From Udaeobacter sp025935755 (GTDB lineage Bacteria > Verrucomicrobiota > Verrucomicrobiia > Chthoniobacterales > UBA10450), in assembly GCA_036278715.1 (NCBI GenBank), contig DASUKN010000105.1, positions 1 through 64,000 on the forward strand: a stretch of DNA of 64,000 nucleotides, in the 5' to 3' direction. The notes beneath the pieces are model-generated. The model ran no database searches and was not told the DNA's origin. It was given only the letters and a program-made list of their open reading frames with translations. Shown piece by piece: positions 33,519-41,741 of the stretch (its first letter is position 1; each line of letters opens with the position of its first letter). The position numbers and the translations under genes were made by a program.

Positions 33519-33637
33519 TGTCATGTCGAGCGGAGTCGCTGCAACGAAATGCGGAGCATGAGGCCAGGGTTTCAAACATCTCTGGAAATCTCAGCGCTCT
33601 TGTAATCAGAGATTCCTCGACTGCGCTCGGAATGACA
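33519..33637. repeat. Inverted-repeat element, family R3
   Basis: A ~119-bp element with related ends: TGTCATGTCGAGCGGAGTCG on the left and CTCGACTGCGCTCGGAATGA on the right, which pair as inverted repeats. It fills nearly all of the 145-bp gap between the two mutase genes. The same ends occur inside the oxidase gene at 40882-41026. Confidence 0.7.
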
Positions 33638-33657
33638 AAACGATTAAAGGAAATTGT

Positions 33658-35472
33658 ATGAGCAAGCTCGGACAAGTCGTCGAATCGGTTGAAAATTATA
33701 ACAAATTCGTTCTCGATCAGGTGAAGCGCGCGCGCACTGATCAAAAATTCGGACGCGATCTGCTGGGACGCTGGAACGATACAAAAGCAAAAATTCCCGT
33801 TACGCGCACACCGACCGGCTTGCCGCTGCCGCGTCTCGCGTTGCCTGAGATCGACGAGCCCGGCGAGATTGCGCGTTTCATTTTTGGAGAAGGTTTGCCG
33901 GGCCAATTTCCTTATCTCAACGCCGCGTATCCCGAGATGTACCTGGAGCCGATCCGCGAGATCGAGAGTTTCGATAAGAACGGCAGTCGGAGCCGGAGTG
34001 CCCTCGATACCGGCAAGAAGCTCACACAACCTGAAGAGCCTACGCGTTTGTTCTCCGGCCTGATGCTGGCTGAAGACACAAACGAGCGGTTTCACTACTT
34101 AACGCGGCACCAACGCACTCATCGGCTCAGCACGGCCTTCGATGGGCCGACCCTTTACGGGCTCGATAGCGATGCGGACGGTGTTTTTGGGAAAATCGGC
34201 GAGGGGGGCGTGGCCATCGATACCGTCGAAGACATGGTACGCCTGTACGACGGATTCGATCTGGGCTCTGCGAACTTCTCCGCTTCAATGACCATCAGCG
34301 GTCCGGCCCCAATGATCATGGCCATGTACATCGCCGCCGCCAAAAGGCGGTTTGGTCCCAAAGTCGTTTCGAGATTGCGCGGCACGGTTCAGGCCGACAT
34401 TTTCAAAGAAGTCCAGGCACAGAACGAAACCATTTTCCCGATCGAACCGTCGCTGCGGTTTCTGGCCGATATGGTGGAGTTCACTACGCGCGAAATGCCG
34501 CGTTGGTATCCAATCTCGATCAGCGGTTATCACATCGGCGAGGCGGGGTCGACGCCGGTCCAACAGGCGGCCTACACGCTTTCCAACGGTTTTGCTTACG
34601 CGGAGATGTTCGCCGCGCGCGGCATCCCGGTCGACCAATTCGGGCCAAGACTTTCCTTTTTTCTAGATTGCGGACTGGACGCGGAGTACATCGCGCTCTC
34701 GCGCGTGTCGCGCCGGATCTGGGCGATCGGAATGCGCGATGTGTTCGGCGCAGGTGCGAGAGCGCAGTTGTTCAAATTGCATACTCAAACCAGCGGGCGC
34801 TCGTTAATTGCCGCCGAATTCAAAAACAATCTTACCCGGACGGCCACGGAACTGATTCTATGCTACATGAACGCTACGAATTCGTGTCACTCCAATAGCG
34901 CGGACGAACCGTTCACCACGCCGAGTGAAGAATGGATCCGGCTCGCGGCGCACGGCCAGGCGATTCTGCTGGAGGAATCGGGTATTTTCAAACACACCAT
35001 GAACATGTTGAGCGGTTCGCCCGGTATGAAAGCGGTAGAGCGCGCTGTCGAAGCGGCGATCCTGAATGAGTTCCGCGAAATCGAGCGGCTCGGAGGCGTG
35101 CTCGCTGCGGTGGAAGAGCGATATCAACGCAGTCAGATTCAAAATGCCGCGCATCGGTACGAACAACAGATTTACGACGGAACTCGCCCCATCATTGGCT
35201 TGAACAAGTATCGCGACAACGATGAGGACGCTCCGGAGGTGAAGCTCGTTCGCACGCCCCGAGCGAAACAGCAGTTGCAAGTCGATCGGGTGCAAAAGTT
35301 CAAAAAGAAAAACGCCGAAAAAGCAAAACGCGCGTTGGACCAGCTCGCAACGGTTGCCGAGCGCGGCGACAATGTTTTCCCTGCTCTGCTTGAAGCAGCC
35401 GAAGTCTGTTCGTTAGGCCAGATCACCGGTCGGTTGCAGGAAGTCGTCGGCCGTTTTCGGCCGATGGTATAG
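33658..35472 (+). CDS. IcmF-type mutase, part 2: acyl-CoA mutase catalytic subunit
   Basis: A 604-aa chain of the methylmalonyl/isobutyryl-CoA mutase large-domain family: a TIM barrel that binds the acyl-CoA and holds the B12 radical. Recognisable segments are TRLFSGLMLAEDTNERFHYL, STAFDGPTLYGLDSDADGVF, GVAIDTVEDMVRLYDGFDLG, a long AYAEMFAARGIPVDQFGPRL stretch and TQTSGRSLIAAEFKNNLTRT. The lysine-rich C-terminus (VQKFKKKNAEKAKRALDQLA) resembles the C-terminal helical part of IcmF. The natural partner is the gene at 32340, which provides the B12 and GTPase domains. ATG 33658 follows AAAGGAAATTGT. Substrate could be isobutyryl-CoA, pivalyl-CoA or a related acyl-CoA; the sequence alone does not decide. 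Confidence 0.88.
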   Translation: MSKLGQVVESVENYNKFVLDQVKRARTDQKFGRDLLGRWNDTKAKIPVTRTPTGLPLPRLALPEIDEPGEIARFIFGEGLPGQFPYLNAAYPEMYLEPIREIESFDKNGSRSRSALDTGKKLTQPEEPTRLFSGLMLAEDTNERFHYLTRHQRTHRLSTAFDGPTLYGLDSDADGVFGKIGEGGVAIDTVEDMVRLYDGFDLGSANFSASMTISGPAPMIMAMYIAAAKRRFGPKVVSRLRGTVQADIFKEVQAQNETIFPIEPSLRFLADMVEFTTREMPRWYPISISGYHIGEAGSTPVQQAAYTLSNGFAYAEMFAARGIPVDQFGPRLSFFLDCGLDAEYIALSRVSRRIWAIGMRDVFGAGARAQLFKLHTQTSGRSLIAAEFKNNLTRTATELILCYMNATNSCHSNSADEPFTTPSEEWIRLAAHGQAILLEESGIFKHTMNMLSGSPGMKAVERAVEAAILNEFREIERLGGVLAAVEERYQRSQIQNAAHRYEQQIYDGTRPIIGLNKYRDNDEDAPEVKLVRTPRAKQQLQVDRVQKFKKKNAEKAKRALDQLATVAERGDNVFPALLEAAEVCSLGQITGRLQEVVGRFRPMV

Positions 35473-35597
35473 CACGCACGTAGCACGCCTATACTGGCTG
35501 TGGGCTGGCGGGCATCTCGGCTGCCCAACCTTGTAACACACGCACGCAAGATGCCCGCATGCCCAACAGTCAGCATGCTTGTGCTACGATTACTCGT

Positions 35598-36326
35598 ATG
35601 CCAGGGAAAACGTACATCGGCACCAGTGGTTGGAATTATAAAACCTGGCGTGCCGATTTCTATGGCGACAAGCCCCAAAAACGATGGCTCCGGTTTTGCG
35701 CGGAACATTTCACCTCAATCGAAGTAAACGGCACGTTTTACCGGCTCCAGCCGCCAAGCACGTTTCAAAAATGGCGGGACGAAACTCCGGACGGATTTCC
35801 GTTTGCCATCAAAGGACATCGCTACGTCACCCACAACAAAAAGCTAATCGACGTCGAAGAACCGGTGATTCGTTGCCGCGATGCTGCGGCTCCACTCGGC
35901 ACACGATTGGCTGCTGTGGTGTGGCAGCTTCCCGCATTTTTTAAAAAGAACATCGAGCGACTTGGAAAGTTTTTAGAAGCACTGCGGCTCTGGGAAACCA
36001 CGCGACATGCCATCGAGTTTCGTCACAAGACGTGGTTCGATGACGAAGTAGCCCAATGTCTGACCAAACACGCAGTCGCGATCTGTATGTCCGACGCGCC
36101 GGATTGGCCGATGTGGGACCGGGTGACGACGGATCTCGTTTACATCCGGTTACACGGACACACGCGGAAATACGCGTCGAATTATAGCAAGCCCTCGCTC
36201 AAAAACTGGGCAAATCGAGTCCGCACCTGGCTCGACGAGAATCGCGACGTCCACGTTTACTTCGACAATGACGCCGAAGGCGCCGCGCCGAGGAACGCGC
36301 TGACACTGCTGGAAATGCTGCGCTAA
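35598..36326 (+). CDS. DUF72 family protein
   Basis: A 242-aa TIM-barrel-like protein of the DUF72 family. Diagnostic segments are TYIGTSGWNYKTWRADFYGD near the N-terminus, SIEVNGTFYRLQPPSTFQKW, AIKGHRYVTHNKKL and FEFRHKTW-like AIEFRHKTWFDDEV. The C-terminal VHVYFDNDAEGAAPRNALTL is also typical. The family is widespread, conserved and uncharacterised, with a possible role in nucleic-acid or nucleotide metabolism proposed only by context. ATG 35598 is used because the shared family N-terminus begins there. Confidence 0.9.
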   Translation: MPGKTYIGTSGWNYKTWRADFYGDKPQKRWLRFCAEHFTSIEVNGTFYRLQPPSTFQKWRDETPDGFPFAIKGHRYVTHNKKLIDVEEPVIRCRDAAAPLGTRLAAVVWQLPAFFKKNIERLGKFLEALRLWETTRHAIEFRHKTWFDDEVAQCLTKHAVAICMSDAPDWPMWDRVTTDLVYIRLHGHTRKYASNYSKPSLKNWANRVRTWLDENRDVHVYFDNDAEGAAPRNALTLLEMLR

Positions 36327-36342
36327 CAAATCCGATCTCATT

Positions 36343-36404
36343 AACACCGGTCTTTAGACCGGTGTTTGTCAAGATGGCCGACAAAGCCGTTTCAACGGCT
36401 TTGT
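36343..36404. terminator. Two adjacent hairpins between convergent genes
   Basis: Hairpin 1 has 11-bp arms AACACCGGTCT/AGACCGGTGTT (36343-36366) with a 2-base loop and a following T run of three. Hairpin 2 has 11-bp arms ACAAAGCCGTT/AACGGCTTTGT (36381-36404). They sit between the DUF72 gene and mutM, which converge, so a bidirectional terminator is plausible. The second hairpin resembles a dispersed repeat, since a related GAGCCGTTGAAACGGCT occurs 26 bp further on. Confidence 0.5.
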
Positions 36405-36489
36405 AAAGAGGAACAAGACTATGTCCGCGGAGCCGTTGAAACGGCTGGTGACGCAGCATCAAAAGCATCTGGTTGAAGCCAGGCGCTAA

Positions 36490-37278
36490 TCAGATGCGTT
36501 TCTGGCAATGCGCGCAAAACCATGAAGTGCGACCGCCGATCGTTGCTGATTGCAACGCGCGGCCGCAACGCGGACATCTGCCGCGTTTTTCACGACGTGT
36601 CAGCAGCCAGGATTTCGGCAAACGATTGAAATCGGTTTTCAACGCAATCGCTTTGGCCAGCACCTGCCGGGTCGCGCGAAACAGCCTCGCCAGATCCTTG
36701 TCTCGCAACCTGGCAGCTTCACTGGCCGGGTGCATGCGTGCCCGGAAAAGAATTTCATCGGCATAAAGATTGCCAATCCCGGCGATCAACTGCTGGTTCA
36801 ACAAAATCGCTTTCGTCGCGCCGCGGTGTTTTGAAAGAATTGCTTTGAATCCCGGGAAACTAATTTCGAGTGCGTCAGGACCAAGGCCGCGTGTTCGCAA
36901 AAATTTTTCGACATTCTCAATCAATCCGACCTCGCCAAATTTTCGTTGATCGTCGAACGCCAGAGCGCAGCTGTTTGAGAAGCGAAAAATCACACGCGCG
37001 GTTTTCGGTGCCACCTTGTCATGTTTCAGGTACTCAAGCGCCCCAGTCATGCCGAAATGCAACCGCAACCAAAGCTCGTCACCGGCCCGCACAAACAAAT
37101 GTTTGCCGTGGCGCTCACTTTTTTGGAACCGGCGCCCTCTCAGTCGCCGCCCCAGTTCACGCGCGGAAATACGTTCCAATACATACGAGTCGTGCACTTC
37201 GACGTTGCTGATTCGCTGGTGCAATGAGGTGCTGTCCAAATATCGCTTGGACATTTCGACTTCCGGCAACTCTGGCAT
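36490..37278 (-). CDS. mutM: Formamidopyrimidine-DNA glycosylase (Fpg/MutM family)
   Basis: A 262-aa base-excision repair enzyme that removes 8-oxoguanine and formamidopyrimidines and nicks the abasic site. The N-terminal catalytic proline and glutamate are present (MPELPEVEMSKRYL, Pro2 and Glu3). A conserved lysine lies in SERHGKHLF, the H2TH region contains GIGNLYADEILFRARMHP, and the C-terminal zinc finger has four cysteines (CPRCG ... WFCAHCQK). Length is normal. It is divergent from a uracil-DNA glycosylase gene with only 29 bp between the start codons, making a compact repair pair. Nei-type specificity cannot be excluded by eye, but the motifs favour MutM. Confidence 0.93.
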   Translation of the reverse strand: MPELPEVEMSKRYLDSTSLHQRISNVEVHDSYVLERISARELGRRLRGRRFQKSERHGKHLFVRAGDELWLRLHFGMTGALEYLKHDKVAPKTARVIFRFSNSCALAFDDQRKFGEVGLIENVEKFLRTRGLGPDALEISFPGFKAILSKHRGATKAILLNQQLIAGIGNLYADEILFRARMHPASEAARLRDKDLARLFRATRQVLAKAIALKTDFNRLPKSWLLTRREKRGRCPRCGRALQSATIGGRTSWFCAHCQKRI

Positions 37279-37307
37279 CGCGCTTACGTTTGCACTTAGT
37301 TCAAACG

Positions 37308-38051
37308 ATGTCCCACAACCAATTGGATAAGTTTCTGCGACTGTTAAAAGCTTCCCCCTCCGGCGCGGTATTTAATCCGTGGTGGCAAATCGATGAGCAA
37401 AACGACATCGGTCCGCACTCCCCAGCGATTCGCAGAAAACATTTGGCCGCCTATTTCCGCGAACGGCTCGGCAAGGTTCGAGTGGTGATCATCGGAGAAG
37501 CGCTCGGTTATCGCGGCGGTCATTTCAGCGGAATCCCAATGACTTCCGAGCGCATTCTGCTTGGAAAGCAGCCGGCAATCGCAGCCGCGCTGAGCGAGCG
37601 CCGAAACCGAAAACCGAATTCCAAGAACAGCGGTCATCACGGCAAGCCGGCACGACAGATCCTTTCGGGCTTGAGGCCGCGCCGCACCAGCAAACCGAGT
37701 GTTTGTGCGGATGGTTTTTCGGAACCGACGGCGACGATTGTGTGGGGCGCGTTGCTGAAGACTGGCGTGCCGCCAAACGAGTTCGTTTTGTGGAATGCAT
37801 TTCCGTGGCATTCGTTCGATCCGCGACGGGGGCTTTTGAGCAATCGCGCGCCTGACAAGTCGGAACAACTTTGCGGTCGCGCTGTGTTGAAGGCCTTCCT
37901 GGAATTATTTCCTTGTGAGACAATCGTTTCACTGGGAAAGATCGCCGCCGCCCAGCTCGAGCAACTCGGCGTCAAAGGGCAGTGCGTTCGCCACCCGGCA
38001 TCCGGCGGCGCCAAACTATTTCGCCAGCAGATCGCCGGGATTATCCGCTGA
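37308..38051 (+). CDS. Uracil-DNA glycosylase superfamily protein
   Basis: A 247-aa protein of the uracil-DNA glycosylase fold, which removes uracil or other damaged bases. Motif A appears as VVIIGEALGYRGGHFSGIPM, the middle region has FVLWNAFPWHSFDP, and motif B as CVRHPASGGAKLFRQQ with the intercalating histidine-proline. This arrangement differs from UNG family 1 (GQDPYH) and fits the less characterised superfamily groups. ATG 37308 gives a clean N-terminus; the earlier in-frame ATG is antisense to mutM. Its promoter must overlap that of mutM. Confidence 0.8.
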   Translation: MSHNQLDKFLRLLKASPSGAVFNPWWQIDEQNDIGPHSPAIRRKHLAAYFRERLGKVRVVIIGEALGYRGGHFSGIPMTSERILLGKQPAIAAALSERRNRKPNSKNSGHHGKPARQILSGLRPRRTSKPSVCADGFSEPTATIVWGALLKTGVPPNEFVLWNAFPWHSFDPRRGLLSNRAPDKSEQLCGRAVLKAFLELFPCETIVSLGKIAAAQLEQLGVKGQCVRHPASGGAKLFRQQIAGIIR

Positions 38052-38140
38052 TCGCCGCGTACACCAGGGGTTTACGGCACGCAGCTACGAAAGATTCAGA
38101 GCTCTTTTCTGTCGCTTGCAACCTGGTATGACATCACCGC

Positions 38141-38518
38141 GTGCTGACTCATAAATCTGGCGGTGGATGGACAGAACAAAAACTAAAGATTCTGGACAAT
38201 TACTTGGTCGCGTATTGCAGGATTTTTCAGATAAATCCAGGAGCAAAACACTTCGACACGATCGATGTCGATGCTTTCGCGGGAACAGGTCTCGTAACTC
38301 AGCGAAAAGACGCTGCCAAGGGAGCGAAGTTGGTGGCGAATCCGGATGGTGCGCTCGACCGATGAAAATCGAATGGACTCGGGAGATCTTTAAGGCGTGT
38401 CGAAAGCAAAATGTTTCCATTTTTCTTTAAGCAATGGGGCGGAGTCCGCAAAGACCTGACCGGTCGCTTACTTCGTGGGAGAACCTACGACGAGATGCCA
38501 GTCAGAGTGGCGGCATGA
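38141..38518 (+). pseudogene. Remnant fusing tcmP 5' end to DUF5131 (phage Gp37/Gp68) 3' end
   Basis: From GTG 38141 the frame reads SGGGWTEQKLKILDNYLVAY and later DTIDVDAFAGTGLV, the start of a three-Cys-motif partner protein (TcmP). By about 38310-38330 a different frame picks up the end of a DUF5131 protein: VGGESGWCARPMKIEWTREI. After a further frame change near 38414 it continues as PFFFKQWGGVRKDLTGRLLR and ends GRTYDEMP...AA at 38516-38518. In intact genomes these two genes are commonly neighbours. Here the middle of both is gone and the rest is frameshifted, so neither product can be made. The two families are found in mobile or defence-associated islands. Confidence 0.75.
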
Positions 38519-38521
38519 GGT

Positions 38522-39307
38522 TCACTCCTTCGGCGGTTCGCTCTTTTTGATTAGTGCCGTCAAGAGGTCGATCGGAAGGGGAAAAAAGGTCGTGGTGTTA
38601 TGTTCGCTGGAAATTTCGCGCATGGTTTGCAGGAAGCGTAGTTGCAGCGCAATCGGCTCCTTGCTCATCATCGCTGCGGCCTGCACCATTTTTTCCGCAG
38701 CCTGGAATTCGCCCTCGGCGTTGACGATCTTTGCACGCCGCTCGCGCTCAGCTTCCGCTTGCTTTGCCATCGCACGCTTCATTGTATCGGGCAGCGCGAC
38801 ATCCTTGACCTCGACCGCCGTGACTTTGACTCCCCACGGTTCGGTTTGCCGGTCGATGATCTCCTGCAACTTCTGGTTGATCGACTCGCGCTGCGAAAGA
38901 AGGTCGTCCAAGGGAGCCTGGCCGAGCACGCTGCGCAATGTCGTCTGCGACATCAGCGAGGTGGCTTTGAGAAAATTCTCCACCTTCACGACGGCGGCTT
39001 GCGGATCGACTACGCGGAAATAAACAACCGCGTCGACCGTCACCGGCACGTTGTCACGCGTCATCACTTCCTGTCGCTCGACGCTGATGGTCACGACGCG
39101 CAAATCCATACGCACCATCCGATCGACGATCGGAATAAGAACAATCACGCCCGGACCTTTTGCGCCGAGCAATTTTCCGAGGCGAAAAATCACGCCGCGC
39201 TCGTATTCGCGCAGGATCCGGATCGCCTGCGGAAAAATAATGATCGCAAGAATGATGATGGGCACGGCCCAACTGAGCAATCGGGGAAACGCTTCGAGTA
39301 ATTCCAT
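38522..39307 (-). CDS. Slipin / SPFH (Band 7) domain membrane protein
   Basis: A 261-aa stomatin-like protein. An N-terminal membrane helix (LLSWAVPIIILAIIIFPQAI) is followed by the SPFH domain: EYERGVIFRLGKLLGAKGPG, PIVDRMVRMDLRVVTISVER, MTRDNVPVTVDAVVYFRVVD, then the coiled coil AMAKQAEAERERRAKIVNAE. Such proteins form membrane microdomain scaffolds, often paired with NfeD; an nfeD gene is at 44070 in this window but not adjacent. ATG 39307 has a good site AAAGGAGA upstream. It lies 11 bp after mqnC and is probably co-transcribed with it. Confidence 0.92.
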   Translation of the reverse strand: MELLEAFPRLLSWAVPIIILAIIIFPQAIRILREYERGVIFRLGKLLGAKGPGVIVLIPIVDRMVRMDLRVVTISVERQEVMTRDNVPVTVDAVVYFRVVDPQAAVVKVENFLKATSLMSQTTLRSVLGQAPLDDLLSQRESINQKLQEIIDRQTEPWGVKVTAVEVKDVALPDTMKRAMAKQAEAERERRAKIVNAEGEFQAAEKMVQAAAMMSKEPIALQLRFLQTMREISSEHNTTTFFPLPIDLLTALIKKSEPPKE

Positions 39308-39318
39308 GGCTGTCTCCT

Positions 39319-40410
39319 TTAATTCAACAGTTCGTACCAATTATTGCGCCGGCGCGGTTCGTAACCGGCATCGCGAATGAGCGATTCGATTTGCGCTGCA
39401 TCCAGCCGAAATGTTGTGCCCGCACTGCTAACCACATTTTCTTCCATCATCACCGAACCAAAATCATTCGCGCCGTATCTCAGCGCGATCTGGCCAATGT
39501 TCGGTCCCTGTGTCACCCAGGAGCTTTGAATATTTTCAATGTTGTCCAGAAAGATTCGGGCTAGCGCTTGCATGCGCAGGTACTCCGAGACACCAGTCGG
39601 CCGCGTCACTTTCAAAACCGTATGCTGCGGTTGGAAGGTCCAACAAATGAATGCCGTGAATCCGCCGCTGCGATCCTGTTGCTCGCGAATCCGCTGTAAA
39701 TGTTCGACGCGATCTTCGATTGTTTCGACGTGGCCGAACATCATTGTGGCGCTCGATTTCAACCCGAGCTCATGCGCCACCTGCATTACCTCGAGCCATT
39801 GGTCACTGTTAATTTTTAAAGGGGCAATCCTCTTCCGAACCCGGTCCACGAGAATTTCGCCGCCGCCCCCCGGGATGGAGCCGAGCCCGGCTGCCTTGAA
39901 TTGCGCGATCACTTCGCGCAGCGGCATCCGGAATGTTTCCGCGAAATGTTGAAACTCCGGCGGACTAAATCCGTGGATATTGATGTGCGGATATTTTTCG
40001 CGGATGTGCCGTAGAAGATCGATGTACCATTTGAACTGCAATTTTGGATGATGGCCACCCTGCATCAGGATTTGCACTCCGCCTGCAGCAGTAAGTTCGT
40101 CCAGTTTTTGATCCAGCTGCTCAAAGCTCAGCACGTAATGATCTTCATCGCGCTCGGTCCGATAAAACGCGCAGAACTTGCAGTAAACGTTGCAAACGTT
40201 CGTGTAATTGATGTTGCGATCGACGATGTAAGTTACGATCTCGCGGCCGCGGCCATCGTAGCTTCTGGCCTTTGCCAATTCGCGCCGCGCATTCGCAAGC
40301 GCTGCCAATTCCTCCAGTGGCCATCGATACAATTGCAGCACGTCGTCCCGAGAGATCCGCGCGCCTTCCACGATTTTTTCCGTGAGCACATCTCGATTAA
40401 GTGAAACCAT
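39319..40410 (-). CDS. mqnC: Cyclic dehypoxanthine futalosine synthase MqnC (menaquinone biosynthesis)
   Basis: A 363-aa radical-SAM enzyme of the futalosine pathway that cyclises dehypoxanthine futalosine. The iron-sulfur motif is CNVYCKFCAFYR (C-x3-C-x2-C). Family segments include VTYIVDRNINYTNVCN, GGVQILMQGGHHPKLQFKWY, IHGFSPPEF, PGGGGEILVDRVRK, SATMMFGHVET and the C-terminal SVMMEENVVSSAGT. MqnE, the other radical-SAM enzyme of the pathway, differs at the N-terminus, so the MqnC call is firm. No other mqn gene is in the window. The enzyme indicates an anaerobic-type or low-potential quinone made by the futalosine route. Confidence 0.95.
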   Translation of the reverse strand: MVSLNRDVLTEKIVEGARISRDDVLQLYRWPLEELAALANARRELAKARSYDGRGREIVTYIVDRNINYTNVCNVYCKFCAFYRTERDEDHYVLSFEQLDQKLDELTAAGGVQILMQGGHHPKLQFKWYIDLLRHIREKYPHINIHGFSPPEFQHFAETFRMPLREVIAQFKAAGLGSIPGGGGEILVDRVRKRIAPLKINSDQWLEVMQVAHELGLKSSATMMFGHVETIEDRVEHLQRIREQQDRSGGFTAFICWTFQPQHTVLKVTRPTGVSEYLRMQALARIFLDNIENIQSSWVTQGPNIGQIALRYGANDFGSVMMEENVVSSAGTTFRLDAAQIESLIRDAGYEPRRRNNWYELLN

Positions 40411-40461
40411 GGGAGATACATCTTAGACGCTGCGGAAAATTTGGCACGCACCAAACTCCAG

Positions 40462-40515
40462 GGCGTCCGCCGCGGCGGACGCCAGCGAGATCGGCGTCTC
40501 ACAGAGACGCCCTGT
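40462..40515. repeat. Palindromic cluster including an R1 element
   Basis: A perfect 22-bp palindrome (GGCGTCCGCCG/CGGCGGACGCC, 40462-40483) is followed by an R1 element, 8-bp arms GGCGTCTC/GAGACGCC around ACA (40493-40511), then CTGTAATTC. It lies between mqnC and the divergent oxidase gene. Confidence 0.6.
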
Positions 40516-40562
40516 AATTCAAGCCTCCTTGTTTTTAGTCGTCGCGCTTACATCATGGTGAT

Positions 40563-41627
40563 GTGACAGAACGAATTGCAATTATCGGTGCGGGCGTATC
40601 GGGGCTCACGTGTGGGGTAGTGCTTGCTGAGCACGGCTACCCCACCAGCATTTTCGCAAAACATACCGGGCAGCAAACAACCTCCGGTGCCGCTGCAGCG
40701 GTTTGGTTTCCCTACCATGTCGAACCGGCCGAAAGGGTGATTCCCCTGGCACTCAAAACGTACGACGTTCTTCTAGATCTCGCTCGGTTTGCCGAAACTG
40801 GTGTCTCCGTCATCGAGTCGAAGCAGTTCTTGCGCACCGGTGAAATCGAAATTCCGGATTGGGCCATTCCGCTGGGCGCTTCTGTCATCCCGAGCGCAGT
40901 CGAGGCTGCAACGGAGCAGACGAAGTCTCCGGGGGCAGGCTTTCAATCCCGCGACGTCACATTAAAGGTTTCTCTGCGGGATCCTTCGACTCCTCGCGCG
41001 TTCGCGGGATCCGCTCAGGATGACCATCAATTCGCCAGTGGCTTCTCGCTGCGTACTCCGCTCACAGACACCACGATTTATCTCGACTATTTAGCCGTGC
41101 GCTTTCGCAAGGCTGGCGGGGAAATTCACGCCGATGTCTGCTTCGAAAAAATCGACGAAGTCGATGAAAAATTCGACTTCGTGATCAACTGCGCAGGGAT
41201 CGGTGCGCGCGAGCTTCTGCAAGACACCGATCTCGAGCCGCACCGCGGCCAGGTTGCAATTGTTTCAAAGATTGAGGGTCTTTCCAGCGCGATTGTCTGC
41301 GATGACGAGCCGCTCATGTACGCGATCCCGCGCAAAAACGATTGTGTTTTCGGTGGAACCAACGAACTCAGCGACAACCTGTCTGCCGATTCCGTAACCA
41401 CTTCTCGAATTGTCGCTGAATGCAGTCGAGTGCTGAACATCGAAAAACCCCGCGTCATCGCTGAGCGCGTCGGGCTGCGCCCGTTCCGAAGATCAGGCGT
41501 CCGCCTGGAGCGCGACCAGTCGGCTGATGGCCGCAGAGTCATTCACAATTACGGTCACGGCGGCGCTGGATTCACACTCTCGTGGGGATGCGCGCGTGAA
41601 GTTCTCGACATTGCGCTGTCTAGTTAG
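40563..41627 (+). CDS. D-amino-acid-oxidase-like FAD oxidoreductase with an in-frame repeat insertion
   Basis: A 354-aa flavoprotein of the DAO family. It starts at GTG 40563 with the FAD-binding motif IAIIGAGVSGLTCGVVLAEH. DAO-type segments are AAAAVWFPYHVEP, TTIYLDYLAVRFRKAGGEIH, VINCAGIGARELLQD, HRGQVAIV, RVGLRPFRRSGVRLERD and the C-terminal NYGHGGAGFTLSWGCA. The family oxidises D-amino acids or glycine to keto acids with peroxide. Around residues 107-154 the sequence SVIPSAVEAATEQTKSPGAG ... DPSTPRAFAGSAQDDH is unlike any DAO and is encoded by a dispersed repeat. The reading frame stays open, so a protein with an extra ~48 residues may be made; whether it folds is unknown. Confidence 0.85.
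   Translation: MTERIAIIGAGVSGLTCGVVLAEHGYPTSIFAKHTGQQTTSGAAAAVWFPYHVEPAERVIPLALKTYDVLLDLARFAETGVSVIESKQFLRTGEIEIPDWAIPLGASVIPSAVEAATEQTKSPGAGFQSRDVTLKVSLRDPSTPRAFAGSAQDDHQFASGFSLRTPLTDTTIYLDYLAVRFRKAGGEIHADVCFEKIDEVDEKFDFVINCAGIGARELLQDTDLEPHRGQVAIVSKIEGLSSAIVCDDEPLMYAIPRKNDCVFGGTNELSDNLSADSVTTSRIVAECSRVLNIEKPRVIAERVGLRPFRRSGVRLERDQSADGRRVIHNYGHGGAGFTLSWGCAREVLDIALSS
40882..41026. repeat. R3 inverted-repeat element inside a coding sequence
   Basis: The left end TGTCATCCCGAGCGCAGTCG and the right end CGCTCAGGATGACCA are inverted copies of each other. A second arm pair is CGCAGTCGAGG with CCTTCGACTCCTCGCG. About 145 bp in length. The ends match the intergenic element at 33519-33637. It is in frame with the oxidase gene. 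Confidence 0.75.
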
Positions 41628-41741
41628 TGCCCGTCACGCGTCTTGTTTGGGCGGCGCGCCGAAACGATGTTTTACCTAACGAGAATGGAACTTCGCGAAT
41701 GCGAGAACGGCTGCGGCCAGTGCGCGATACGCGAGCGCTAA

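Noticed and set aside
33202..34095. A 297-codon reverse-strand open frame crossing the mutase gap
   Set aside because: It spans two well-supported forward genes and the R3 repeat. Its only pattern (IPSAVEESL) comes from translating the repeat.
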